NCBI GenBank assembly: GCA_001464835.1
Contig: LNDS01000025.1
Location: 1-64,000, forward strand
Direction: 5' to 3'
Origin: Rhizobiales bacterium Ga0077525
GTDB taxonomy: Bacteria; Pseudomonadota; Alphaproteobacteria; Rhizobiales; Xanthobacteraceae
DNA length: 64,000 nt
Each line of letters begins with the position of its first letter. Position 1 is the stretch's first letter. Both the position numbers and the translations under genes were made by a program. Shown in pieces: positions 9,120-17,056 of the stretch. Under the pieces are notes generated by a model. It ran no database searches. It worked only from the letters and a program-made list of their open reading frames with translations, and was not told the origin of the DNA.

Positions 9120-10040
9120 CTACTCGGCTGCCGCGACGCTGCGGCGGCGTTCCGCCCAGCGCCGGTCGAAGGCGCCGCGATCGAAATCGCGGCTGACGAT
9201 GCGCAGGATCTCGGCCGAAGCGTCGGCATGCAGCGCGCGATAGCCGGCGATCCAGCGCGAGAAGAAATTATACATCACCACGGCCGGAATGGCTGCCACC
9301 AGGCCGAGCGCGGTGGCCAGCAGCGCTTCTGCGATGCCGGGCGCGACCACGGCGAGGTTGGTGGTGTGGGCTTTCGAGATGCCGATGAAGCTGTTCATGA
9401 TGCCCCAGACGGTGCCGAACAGGCCGACGAAGGGCGCGGTGGCACCAATGGTGGCGAGAATGCCGGTGCCGCGGATCATGGCGCGGCCGGCGGCGGCCTC
9501 GGCGCGCTCCAGCCGCGAGGCGATGCGTTCCTTGACCCCTTCCGGCGACAGCGCGTCGGCCGACAGGTGCAATTCGAGGTCGGCGGCCTGCACCATCACG
9601 GCGGCGCTGCCGTCGTGTTGCCGCATGACGTTGGCGGCTTCGTCCCAACTACGCACTTGGCCCAGTGCGGAGATGGCGCGCCGCATCTTGCGGCGGGCCA
9701 CCATCAATTCGATCGCTTTGCCGAACCAGATGGTCCAACTCAGCACCGAGGCGAAGGCCAGTCCGATCATCACTGCTTTGACGACGATGTCGGCGGCCTC
9801 AAACATGCCCCACGGCGTGAGATCGCGCGGTAGCGTCAGGCTAGCGGCGGGAATGCCGGGGGCTGTCGGCGGCGCCGCTGTCACGGCGGGTGCCGGAGTG
9901 GCCGCTGGCGGCGGCGTGGCCGGCACGGTTTGCGCCAGGCCCGCAGCGGGCGACAACAGGCTGAAGGCCAGCGCCAGGGACAATAAGGCGCGCGACCGCT
10001 TTGTGGGTGAAGCCGGTGTCATCGGTGCAGTCTGTCTCAT
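9120..10040 (-). CDS. exbB: TonB-system proton channel subunit ExbB
   Basis: 306 residues from the ATG at 10040. A signal-like hydrophobic stretch (about 18-37) and a Pro/Ala-rich linker precede the MotA/TolQ/ExbB core. Three transmembrane segments are visible, including the hallmark GILATIGATAPFVGLFGTVW and the third helix near ALLATALGLVAAIPAVV. The open frame continues 32 codons upstream to a TTG, but those residues precede the signal-like segment, so the ATG is preferred. N-terminally extended ExbB proteins are common in Hyphomicrobiales. It is the first gene of exbBD-tonB. The Irr-like box at 10157-10173 lies about 117 bp upstream and suggests iron control. Confidence 0.9.
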   Translation of the reverse strand: MRQTAPMTPASPTKRSRALLSLALAFSLLSPAAGLAQTVPATPPPAATPAPAVTAAPPTAPGIPAASLTLPRDLTPWGMFEAADIVVKAVMIGLAFASVLSWTIWFGKAIELMVARRKMRRAISALGQVRSWDEAANVMRQHDGSAAVMVQAADLELHLSADALSPEGVKERIASRLERAEAAAGRAMIRGTGILATIGATAPFVGLFGTVWGIMNSFIGISKAHTTNLAVVAPGIAEALLATALGLVAAIPAVVMYNFFSRWIAGYRALHADASAEILRIVSRDFDRGAFDRRWAERRRSVAAAE

Positions 10041-10156
10041 GCCGTTGCGCCCGCCTACTGCGATCGATCCTGCATTTCGTATAGCAGCCGAAGCAAGGCG
10101 TAAAATAGAATTCGGCGTGAAATCGCTCCGTAGCAAGTATTCAATGCGGAGTATGG

Positions 10157-10173
10157 TTTTGAAATATTCTAAT
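10157..10173 (-). promoter_or_regulatory. Candidate Irr box (ICE motif) upstream of exbB
   Basis: The plus-strand bases TTTTGAAATATTCTAAT match the rhizobial iron-control element TTTAGAA-N3-TTCTAAA at 12 of 14 defined positions, and the motif is an imperfect palindrome. Irr is the haem-sensing Fur-family regulator of Hyphomicrobiales, and exbBD-tonB is a typical target. The site sits in the divergent gap between exbB and the DUF1993 gene and could serve either. The match was made by eye. Confidence 0.6.
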
Positions 10174-10417
10174 TAAAGAAACGGCCATGGCATCCGTCGT
10201 GATTTGTTGCGCTGAATACCGGCAAGCTAAGCATACTGCGCAGTAATGATCCGGTGTTTGCGTCTTAAAGTAGTCGCATTACAGGAACCGCGGGCAGGCC
10301 ACGGCTGCTGCGCAGTAATCGGGCAGGTTGCCGCTGGATTGCCCCTCCCGTCGCGGCCATGGCAACGTCGCGCCGGCCCGGCGACCGCCGGATTAGAACG
10401 ACCACTGAGGAAACGTC
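10174..10417. other. Remainder of the exbB / DUF1993 divergent intergenic region
   Basis: About 240 bases between the Irr-like box and the DUF1993 start. No ORF, RNA gene or further repeat was recognised. It presumably carries the promoter of the DUF1993 gene, whose GAGGAAAC ribosome-binding site is at its right edge. Confidence 0.5.
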
Positions 10418-10939
10418 ATGGCTTTTTCGATGTCACAGGCCGCGCTGCCGGTTATTGAGATCGGTCTCAACGCACTGGCCGCCGTTCTGGACAAGGGCGC
10501 GGCGCATGCTGCCGCCAAGAAAGTCGATCCGGCCGTGATGCTGAACTGGCGGCTGGCGCCGGACATGTTCGCATTGACGCGCCAGGTGCAGATCGCCACT
10601 GACCAGGCCAAGAATGGGCTGTCACGCCTAGTCGCGGTCGAGCCGCCGAAATACGAGGATAATGAGACCAGTGTCGAGGCTCTCAAGGAACGCCTCGCCA
10701 AAACCGTTGCCTATATCAAGACGCTCGATCCCAAGGCGATCGACACGGCGGCCGAGCGCGACATCGTCTTTCCGCTTGGGCCGAAGAAGGGCCAGATGAA
10801 GGGCGCCGATTACCTCAACCACTTCGTCCTGCCGAACTTCTATTTCCACATGAGCGTGGCTTACGGCATCGTCCGCGCCTTCGGCGCCGATATTGGCAAG
10901 CGCGATTTCCTCGGCAATATCCCGATCGCGGTGGTGTGA
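10418..10939 (+). CDS. DUF1993 family protein (DinB-like fold)
   Basis: 173 residues with an ATG preceded by GAGGAAAC. The sequence follows the DUF1993 pattern: an N-terminal helical segment, then LNWRLAPDMFALTRQVQIATDQAK, a central Glu/Asp-rich part, and a late NFYFHMSVAYGIVR segment ending in D-I-G-K-R-D-F-L-G. DUF1993 members are small soluble helical proteins related in fold to DinB/YfiT proteins; no biochemical role is established. The His and Asp residues of the last third could bind metal, which is inference only. The gene stands alone, followed by a hairpin shared with the convergent gene. Confidence 0.75.
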   Translation: MAFSMSQAALPVIEIGLNALAAVLDKGAAHAAAKKVDPAVMLNWRLAPDMFALTRQVQIATDQAKNGLSRLVAVEPPKYEDNETSVEALKERLAKTVAYIKTLDPKAIDTAAERDIVFPLGPKKGQMKGADYLNHFVLPNFYFHMSVAYGIVRAFGADIGKRDFLGNIPIAVV

Positions 10940-10980
10940 GGCGAGGGGACGACCTGGCGGCCGCGCAATCCCCATATACA

Positions 10981-11014
10981 AAACCGCCCCGCTGGTTTCC
11001 CGGCGGGGCGGTTT
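10981..11014. terminator. Bidirectional hairpin terminator
   Basis: A perfect 12-bp stem, AAACCGCCCCGC at 10981-10992 with GCGGGGCGGTTT at 11003-11014, around a 10-nt loop. It lies between the convergent genes ending at 10939 and 11039. T tracts flank both sides, slightly better on the minus strand. Confidence 0.8.
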
Positions 11015-11038
11015 CGCTGTCGGTCCGGTGATACGAGG

Positions 11039-11551
11039 CTAGTTGCGGTAGGAAACGCGCGAGCCGCCCGCGTATCCGTCGCTGTAACGTGCGCCGCCAT
11101 CGGGGCCGCAGTTACAATTCACGCCGCGCACTTCGCGGCGTTCGTGGACGACCCGCGTTCCACCCTGAACGTACCGGTTCACGGTTTCGTTGCGGTGTTC
11201 GACGCGCTCTTTGTTCGTCGTGTTGACCTTGTGCAGCGTAATGTTGCGGATCACCGTATTCTGGCGATGCACAACGATTTCGCGGTTGATCACAGGCTTG
11301 ACGTGAACGACCAGCCGGTTTTCCTGAACCAGGTTGGTCCGCTTCACGACTTTGGTGTGATCCACGTAGCGCGTGCGCGTGTTAACCTGCGGCGCCTGGC
11401 GGACTTCGCGCCGCGTGTTGTACTGAGAATCCGGCCTGCGGCAGTTACAGACCGAATCGTAATAGGTACCGGCAGAAGCCGGCGTCGGAACGATGTTAGC
11501 AACGCCGATCGCCAGCAGGGCACCGCAAAGGACTCTGTACAGTGTTTTCAT
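11039..11551 (-). CDS. Secreted hypothetical protein, Arg/Asn/Val-rich
   Basis: 170 residues with a clear signal peptide (MKTLYRVLCGALLAIGVANI, cleavage near ASA-G). The mature part begins with a CNC motif (YYDSVCNCRRP) and ends with another (GVNCNCGPDGG). Between them is a strongly basic beta-prone region with alternating Val/Arg/Asn/His and repeated R-x-V-x-H or N-R-E-V patterns. I do not recognise a named domain. The paired CNC motifs could form disulfides or bind metal in the periplasm (inference). Its terminator is the hairpin at 10981-11014. Confidence 0.65.
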   Translation of the reverse strand: MKTLYRVLCGALLAIGVANIVPTPASAGTYYDSVCNCRRPDSQYNTRREVRQAPQVNTRTRYVDHTKVVKRTNLVQENRLVVHVKPVINREIVVHRQNTVIRNITLHKVNTTNKERVEHRNETVNRYVQGGTRVVHERREVRGVNCNCGPDGGARYSDGYAGGSRVSYRN

Positions 11552-11896
11552 CTTAACGCCCCGTTAACCATATAAGTGATGCCGCCACCTTCATTTTTCC
11601 AATATTAACCATGTTTGTAAAGGGTTTTTTAAGGGGCTGGACCAAGGCAGGTCCTGGACAGAAAGGAGGCTGCGGAACGCCGGCTTGGTGAGCAAAACTA
11701 CTAGATCCGGGGGGCCGCCCTCAATGACCGCAATGGACGCCTCCGCCGGCAGTTATGCGATCTCGTTGATGGCCTTGGACTTTTCGACGCAGCGGGGCCG
11801 GCGGCGCTGTGCTACGATTACACGGCGTTTGCCCTTTCCCCGGGGCACAATCAAAAAGTGCCCCGTTTCGCGGGCCCAAAAAGAGGAAACAACATC
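11552..11896. other. Intergenic region without a recognised gene
   Basis: About 345 bases between the divergent secreted-hypothetical and aldolase genes. The left part is AT-richer (an AATATTAACCATG stretch, a TTTTTT run) and probably contains the promoter of the minus-strand gene. An AAGGAGG at 11663-11669 lies 15 bases before the nearest start codon, too far to support an ORF. The right edge holds AGAGGAAAC, the ribosome-binding site of the aldolase gene. Confidence 0.5.
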
Positions 11897-12703
11897 TTGG
11901 CCACCAATCTCGTTGAAGTCCGCCGCGAACTGTCGCTCGCCAACCGTATCGTCGCCAATGAGGGCGTCATCGACGCTTTTGGTCATGTCAGCATGCGCCA
12001 CCCCGACAACCCGAACCATTACCTATTATCGCGGTCGCGCGCGCCAGAACTGGTCACGCCGGACGACTTCATAGAATATGATCTCGACTCCCGGCCAATC
12101 CGCGAGCCTTCGGCCTCACAATATTCCGAGCGCGTCATCCATGGCGAAATCTACAAGGCGCGGCCGGACGTCAATTCGGTGTGCCACCATCATTGCCCGG
12201 CCTTCATGCCGCTGCTCGCCACCGGCACCGACTATGTGCCGGTGTTCCATCTCGGCGCGGTCGGCGGCATCAAGCCGCCGTTCTGGGACCAGCATGATGA
12301 ATTCGGCGACACCAATATGCTGGTCTGCAAGCCGGAAGAGGGCGCCTCGCTGGCCCGCGCGCTCGGGTCGCACTGGATGGTGCTGATGAACAGGCACGGC
12401 GTCACCGTCGCCGGCACCAGCGTCAAGGATTGCGTGTTCCGTTGCGTCTATTCGGCGCGCAATGCCGACTATCAGGTGCGCGCGCTGACCATCGGCGAAC
12501 GCATCGCTTCGCTTTCACCCGGCGAAACTGAAATGGCCGGCAGCATTAATGTGCAGACTACAGGCTTGACCCGGTCGTGGGAATACTGGTCGATGCGGGT
12601 GGTTAAGTCGGGCAGCGCGGTTCCCGCGGAATCGAAATCGACAAAGCCGAAGAAAAAGCCGGCCGCGCCAGCAAAGAAAAAAGCCGCCGCGCGGCGGAAG
12701 TGA
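11897..12703 (+). CDS. Class II aldolase/adducin family protein with Lys-rich C-terminal tail
   Basis: 268 residues from a TTG start chosen because AGAGGAAAC lies a few bases upstream; the longer frame to 11858 has no such site. The fold follows class II aldolase/adducin (fuculose-phosphate aldolase, ribulose-phosphate epimerase, decarboxylase relatives): a N-R-I-V-A-N-E-G start, D-A-F-G-H-V-S, HGEIYKARPDVNSVCHHH for Zn2+ binding, and a later NRHGVTVAGTSVKDC. Catalysis is usually aldol cleavage or decarboxylation; the substrate cannot be read. The last 22 residues are nearly all Lys, Ala, Pro and Arg, unusual for this enzyme family. A substrate-binding protein gene follows after 38 bases and may be co-transcribed. 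Confidence 0.8.
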   Translation: MATNLVEVRRELSLANRIVANEGVIDAFGHVSMRHPDNPNHYLLSRSRAPELVTPDDFIEYDLDSRPIREPSASQYSERVIHGEIYKARPDVNSVCHHHCPAFMPLLATGTDYVPVFHLGAVGGIKPPFWDQHDEFGDTNMLVCKPEEGASLARALGSHWMVLMNRHGVTVAGTSVKDCVFRCVYSARNADYQVRALTIGERIASLSPGETEMAGSINVQTTGLTRSWEYWSMRVVKSGSAVPAESKSTKPKKKPAAPAKKKAAARRK

Positions 12704-12741
12704 CGTATAAAAAACGCAAGAAATAGGGAAGGGAGAAAAAA

Positions 12742-13713
12742 ATGAAATCGCTCAAATCAATCGCCGGCGTTCTCGGACTTGTCGTTCCGCTCGCGCTCGG
12801 CATGACCGTGGCCTCGGCCCAGGATCAGCTCAAGGTCGCGATCGGCCAGATCAACAATTGGGAAAACCAGCCGCCGACGCTCGGCCAGGATGCCGGCATC
12901 TTCAAGAAGCACAATCTCGTGCTTGAAAACGTCGGCACCCAGGGCGCCGGTGAAACCATTCAGGCGGTGATTTCCGGCTCGGCCGATATCGGCGCCGGCG
13001 TCGGCGCTGCCGGCGTCATGCGCGCTTATTCCAAGGGCGCGCCGGTGCGCATCCTTGCGCCGGCGTTCACTGGGACCGGCGATCTGTTCTGGTATGTGCG
13101 CTCGGACTCCAAGATTCAGAGCCTGAAGGACGCGACCGCCGACAACACCATTGCCTATTCGACCAACGGTTCGTCCTCGAACAATCTCGTTGTGGCGTTC
13201 ACCACCGAACTTGGCTCCAAGGCCAAGCCGACGGCGACGGGCGGCCCTCCGGGCACGTTGACCGCGGTGATGTCCGGCCAGGTCGATATCGGTTGGTCGG
13301 CGCCGCCGTTCGGTTTGCAGGAGATCAAGGATGGCAAGATACGCATCGTTGCGCGCGGCAGCGATGTTCCCTCGCTGCGGGGGCAGACCGTGCGTGTCCT
13401 GCTCGTCAACGCCGATGCGTGGAAGAACAAGCGCGACGCGATTGTCCGGTTTATGGAAGCCTATCGTGAGGCCGTGGACTGGATGTATTCGGATCCGAAG
13501 GCGGTTGAAATGTATTCGGCCAAGATCAAGCGGCCGGTGGAGATGCTCAAAGAGTCGATGGCCAAATTCCAGCCGAAGGAAGCCCTGCAGTCAGATGAAT
13601 TCAAGGATCTCGACGGCGCGGTGGCGGATGCTGTGAAGTTGAAATTCCTCGACAAGCCGCTGACCAAGGAGCAGCTCGCCGATCTGATCGTAACGCCGCC
13701 GCGCAAGAAGTAG
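12742..13713 (+). CDS. ABC transporter substrate-binding protein, NMT1/SsuA-TauA type
   Basis: 323 residues with a signal peptide (cleavage near ASA-Q). The body is a periplasmic-binding type II fold: LKVAIGQINNWEN, QDAGIFKKHNL, GAGETIQAVISGSADIG and a late VMSGQVDIGWSAPPF. This family binds small anions such as sulfonates, nitrate or aromatic acids for import. No permease or ATPase gene is adjacent, so it is an orphan binding protein, perhaps paired with the upstream aldolase gene (38-base gap). The ligand is not assignable. GGGAAGGGAG just before the ATG fixes the start. Confidence 0.82.
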   Translation: MKSLKSIAGVLGLVVPLALGMTVASAQDQLKVAIGQINNWENQPPTLGQDAGIFKKHNLVLENVGTQGAGETIQAVISGSADIGAGVGAAGVMRAYSKGAPVRILAPAFTGTGDLFWYVRSDSKIQSLKDATADNTIAYSTNGSSSNNLVVAFTTELGSKAKPTATGGPPGTLTAVMSGQVDIGWSAPPFGLQEIKDGKIRIVARGSDVPSLRGQTVRVLLVNADAWKNKRDAIVRFMEAYREAVDWMYSDPKAVEMYSAKIKRPVEMLKESMAKFQPKEALQSDEFKDLDGAVADAVKLKFLDKPLTKEQLADLIVTPPRKK

Positions 13714-13757
13714 CCGAAGGCGGACGCAGCCTAAACGAAACGGTATTCCAACCCGTA

Positions 13758-14072
13758 TTACTTCTTTTTCTTGGCGACTTTCTTGCCTTTGCTCTTCTTC
13801 GCGGCCTTGGCCGGCTTGCACTCGCCGGGCTTGGCGCTCTTGGCGCCGTCCTTGGCGGCGTAGCAGGCATTGGCGTAGGTGAACTTCAGGTCGCCTCTGC
13901 TGGCGCAGACCGGTGCGCGGGCAGCCCCAAGGCAGGTTATCGGCGTCGGTGCCGGGGCGGCTTCAGCTTTCTTCTTTTTGCTTTTTGCTTCGCTGGGCAC
14001 GGCCGAGCCGATGACAAGAACGGCGGCGGTGGCGGCGACAACAACTGCATATCCAAGGCTTTTGTAATTCAT
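13758..14072 (-). CDS. Small secreted Kazal-like, Lys-rich protein
   Basis: 104 residues from the ATG at 14072, preceded by GGGGGAGAGAAC. The frame is open 40 codons further up, but those residues precede the signal peptide. After a signal peptide (cleavage near SEA-K) comes a KSKKKKAEAAPAP linker. Next is a Cys pattern TCLGAARAPVCAS, TYANACYA and PGEC. This resembles the Kazal signature (PVC-x-TY-x-N-x-C...C), as in small Kazal-type serine protease inhibitors. The C-terminus is a KKSKGKKVAKKKK tail. The Kazal call rests on Cys spacing and the TYANAC motif only. Cationic tails at both ends suggest binding to anionic surface polymers (inference). Confidence 0.6.
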   Translation of the reverse strand: MNYKSLGYAVVVAATAAVLVIGSAVPSEAKSKKKKAEAAPAPTPITCLGAARAPVCASRGDLKFTYANACYAAKDGAKSAKPGECKPAKAAKKSKGKKVAKKKK

Positions 14073-14230
14073 CTGTTCTCTCCCCCCACACAAATGTGGT
14101 CGCGCATCGTAAGAGGAGAACGTGAGAGTCGTGCGGGAATAATTGCGCGTCATTGAGACGCAAGCATGTTGCCCTGCACGTTCATCGGGCATTCAGAAAG
14201 GCAGTTGAGGAGCGTCAGGCGCGGCTGAGG

Positions 14231-15133
14231 CTAGCCTTTCCGCCGGGCGGCTGCGCCGATCGCCGCCAGCATCGCGGCGCGGTCGCCATCAAGCGTCGCC
14301 TGCACGGCCTCTTCCTTGCCGAGCGCGCCCATCTCGCGCTGCCGCTTGACCGTGCCTTCCACCATTAACGGTTCGAGGCCGAGTTCGCGCAAGGTCACGG
14401 CGGATTCTTCCATCTCGGCGGCGCGGCGCTCGCCGTGATTGGCCATGCGCTCGATATTGTGGTCCGCGACCGTCACCCAATCGAGCGTCGGATAATTGTT
14501 CTTTAGCGAGACGGTGACTTCTTCCAGCAGATCGGCGCGCGAGGCAGCGAGGAAGCATTCCAGCGTCAGGGCTTCGATGCCCTTGATCATGACGCTGCGG
14601 ATCATCTTGATCGCCGCCGCCTTGCCGGTTTCCGCGCTGACGATCTTGAGCGTCATCTCCATCTCTTGCAGCAGCGGAGCGATCGTCTCCGCATGCGGCC
14701 CGGCTAGCAGCATCGGCGTTTTGTGGCGCGCCGGATGGATGGGCGCGATCACCGCGACATCGACATAGCGCGCTTTGCCGTCGAGCAGTTCGGCGGTGAC
14801 GATCTTGCGGCCGGGCGACACCGAATTGATATCGAGATAATAGGGATTGCCCATAAGATGCGGCGCCACCGAACGCGCGGCCTCCAGGCTGGACGCCGCC
14901 GTGACCGCCGAGATAACCAGGTCGGCGTCGCGCACCGCATCCGCCGCTGACGACGCCAGCCGCACGCCGGCCTTCTCTCCGTTTGCCTTCAGCTTCGCGC
15001 CGGCGGCCGCCGGAAACAGAATGTCCCAGGCGGCGATCTGCTCGATGCCGCTGTCGCGCAGGCCGGAAGCGATGGCCTGCCCGGCCTCGCCAAAGCCGAT
15101 GAACGCAATGCGCGAGGTGTTGCGGCGGGTCAT
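14231..15133 (-). CDS. NAD(P)-dependent dehydrogenase with DUF1932 C-terminal domain (6PGDH-like)
   Basis: 300 residues from the ATG at 15133. A Rossmann motif starts at once (RIAFIGFGEAGQAIASGL), followed by DLVISAVTAASS and a 6-phosphogluconate-dehydrogenase-like all-helical domain with K-x-x-x-M-I-R-S-V-M-I-K-G. The C-terminal third matches DUF1932. Members reduce or oxidise small hydroxy-acids; the substrate is unknown. A GTG at 15157 would overlap the stop of the aldo/keto reductase gene by 4 bases and is an equally credible coupled start. It is the third gene of the nucleotidyltransferase-reductase-dehydrogenase operon. Confidence 0.8.
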   Translation of the reverse strand: MTRRNTSRIAFIGFGEAGQAIASGLRDSGIEQIAAWDILFPAAAGAKLKANGEKAGVRLASSAADAVRDADLVISAVTAASSLEAARSVAPHLMGNPYYLDINSVSPGRKIVTAELLDGKARYVDVAVIAPIHPARHKTPMLLAGPHAETIAPLLQEMEMTLKIVSAETGKAAAIKMIRSVMIKGIEALTLECFLAASRADLLEEVTVSLKNNYPTLDWVTVADHNIERMANHGERRAAEMEESAVTLRELGLEPLMVEGTVKRQREMGALGKEEAVQATLDGDRAAMLAAIGAAARRKG

Positions 15134-15153
15134 AAAGTCATCCCAGGCTTGTA

Positions 15154-15996
15154 TCACAGCATGTCGAGCGGCACGGCTCGCTTTGGCGGCGGAAAGTGCT
15201 TGTCGAGCGTGGCCAGGTCGTCCTTGCTCAGGCGCAAGTCAAGCGCGCCTAGATTATCATCGACGTGCTCGATCGTCGTCGCCTTCGGAATGGTGATGAC
15301 GCCGTCTTGCCGGATCAGCCAGGCGAGCGCGACCTGCGCCGGCGAGGCGCCGTGCCGCCTGGCGATTTCGCGCAACCCGGCATGATTTAAAATGCGGCCT
15401 TGTTCGATCGGCGAATAGGCCATGATCGGGATGTGCCGGTCGCGGCAGAACGGCATCAGGTCGAACTCGATGCCGCGCCGCGATAGGTTATAGAGCACCT
15501 GGTTGGCGGCGCAGCTTTGCGCGCCGGGGACTTTGCCGAGGTCGCGCATGTCGGCGATGTCGAAATTGCTGACGCCCCAGTCGCGGATTTTGCCCGCTGC
15601 CTTCAGTTCGGTAAACGCCGCCACGGTTTCAGAGAGCGGCGGAGAGCCGCGCCAGTGCAGCAGGTAGAGATCGATACAATCGGTCTTGAGACGCTTGAGG
15701 CTGCGTTCGCAGGCGGCGATGGTGCCGCGCTTGCTGGAATTCTGCGGCAGCACCTTGCTGACGATGAAAACATCGGCACGGTTCGGTCCGATGGCATCGG
15801 CAACAATACTTTCGGCTTCACCGTCGCCATACATCTCGGCGGTGTCGAGCAAAGTCACGCCGCGCGAAAGGCCATGGCGTAATGCCGCGACCTCGGCCTT
15901 GCGCAGGCGGTAGTCTTCTCCCATGCGCCAGGTGCCAAGGCCGAAGGTTGGCATCGCGGCGCCGGAGGGGAGGGCGAGGGTGGAAACTGGCGTCAT
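15154..15996 (-). CDS. Aldo/keto reductase
   Basis: 280 residues. The start ATG overlaps the upstream stop as ATGA, so I reject the longer frame to 16131. Family motifs are visible: GLGTWRMGE, the catalytic Asp-Tyr pair in LLDTAEMYGDGEAE, the Lys in VSKVLP, LLHWRG, WGVSNFD and a late IPKATT for NADPH binding. These enzymes reduce aldehydes and ketones with NADPH; the substrate is not evident. It is the middle gene of a tightly overlapping operon with the GSU2403-like nucleotidyltransferase upstream and the DUF1932 dehydrogenase downstream. Confidence 0.88.
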   Translation of the reverse strand: MTPVSTLALPSGAAMPTFGLGTWRMGEDYRLRKAEVAALRHGLSRGVTLLDTAEMYGDGEAESIVADAIGPNRADVFIVSKVLPQNSSKRGTIAACERSLKRLKTDCIDLYLLHWRGSPPLSETVAAFTELKAAGKIRDWGVSNFDIADMRDLGKVPGAQSCAANQVLYNLSRRGIEFDLMPFCRDRHIPIMAYSPIEQGRILNHAGLREIARRHGASPAQVALAWLIRQDGVITIPKATTIEHVDDNLGALDLRLSKDDLATLDKHFPPPKRAVPLDML

Positions 15997-17042
15997 GATT
16001 TTCGCTTCGCGGGTTTGCCGGGCGCTGGAATAACGCCCATTAGCATTTCTTGCGTCTGCGGCGAAAGTTGCGTGAAGCCTTCTCGCAGGAGCTTGCGCCA
16101 TTCCTGGCCGCGTGCGTCCGCTTCGGCCCAAGCGGCTTTCAGATCGTAAGTACGTTTCTTCGCCAAAAGCGCCAGCAAAGCTTCGGCTTGATGCAAGTCC
16201 TTATCACGCTTGGCCGCGCCTTCCGGGCGTCGGCGCGAGATGATCAATTTGTGCACTGCGTAGCGATGCGGCGACGGCACGTTCACATACACGCCGGCGC
16301 CGTGAAGCAGCACGGCGGGTTCTGGTTCACGTATGAGGAAATCGAGGAAGCGCAAAGGCTGGGCGTCGGTGCCGAGCGCGGGCAAACGCTTTGGCTTGTC
16401 AGTCTCGCGGCCTTGGTTGGGCGTCAGGAAATCGACACCAAAGCCGCCCTTGGCGGCGTAGCTGGTGACGGCATTGCCGTGGATGGTCGGGACGGCGCGA
16501 AAAGTTTTGTCCACAGCCTTCAGGATGTCGAGCATCGGCGGCATCTGATCTTCGGCCGCGGCCGAGATGTTGGCAAACTGTGCGATGTCGATATCGCCGG
16601 TCTGTAGAGTGGCGCTTGGCAATTTCTCGCCGAGCATGGCCGAGTAGGTCTGGTAGGCCGCGGTGCCGACAAGGACGCTGCGCAGCCGAAATATACCGGC
16701 ACGGGCAAGCGCGGCGACGGTTTCGCCGATTTCCGTGACGGGCTGAGGCATCCCGAAAGAGCGTACCAATGTCGAAACTAGCGCGCGCCGTTCGCGTTCG
16801 TCATCGACGAAGGCCTGATGCTGCTTGATCCGCTTCAGGAGTTCCGGTGTTTCGGGGCCGACATACCGTTGGCCGCGCCCGGCCTTGGTCGGAAGCTGGA
16901 AATACCAGTAGCGCCGGCTGCGCACGGTCTTGGCCATGAACGTGCCGTCCTCTTCGACGAATGAGGTGTCGAACGCGGCGCGCGAGCACCGTTCGAGGAG
17001 TTCGGCATAGGTGGTCTGTAGTACCAGCGACGGCGCGGCCAT
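15993..17042 (-). CDS. GSU2403-family nucleotidyltransferase-fold protein
   Basis: 349 residues. The N-terminal part contains R-R-Y-W-Y-F-Q-L and GQRYVGPETPELL. The core has LVGTAAYQTYSAMLG and TGDIDIAQFANI, matching the hG...D-x-D pattern of nucleotidyltransferase-fold proteins (NTP_transf_8/GSU2403 family). A later LDFLIREPEPAVLLHGAGV and a His/Lys/Arg-rich VPSPHRYAVHKLIISRR complete it. The activity of this family is unknown; nucleotidyl transfer is suggested only by fold. The gene starts 14 bases from the first of two near-identical palindromes and overlaps the aldo/keto reductase start by ATGA, so it leads the three-gene operon. Self-repression, as in toxin-antitoxin operons, is a possible reading, but no DNA-binding partner is encoded beside it. 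Confidence 0.75.
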   Translation of the reverse strand: MAAPSLVLQTTYAELLERCSRAAFDTSFVEEDGTFMAKTVRSRRYWYFQLPTKAGRGQRYVGPETPELLKRIKQHQAFVDDERERRALVSTLVRSFGMPQPVTEIGETVAALARAGIFRLRSVLVGTAAYQTYSAMLGEKLPSATLQTGDIDIAQFANISAAAEDQMPPMLDILKAVDKTFRAVPTIHGNAVTSYAAKGGFGVDFLTPNQGRETDKPKRLPALGTDAQPLRFLDFLIREPEPAVLLHGAGVYVNVPSPHRYAVHKLIISRRRPEGAAKRDKDLHQAEALLALLAKKRTYDLKAAWAEADARGQEWRKLLREGFTQLSPQTQEMLMGVIPAPGKPAKRKS

Positions 17043-17056
17043 GGGCTGTTCCGGAT

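Noticed and set aside
11685..12074. Plus-strand ORF overlapping the aldolase start
   Set aside because: The nearby AAGGAGG is 15 bases from the start codon, and the frame conflicts with the well-supported aldolase gene.
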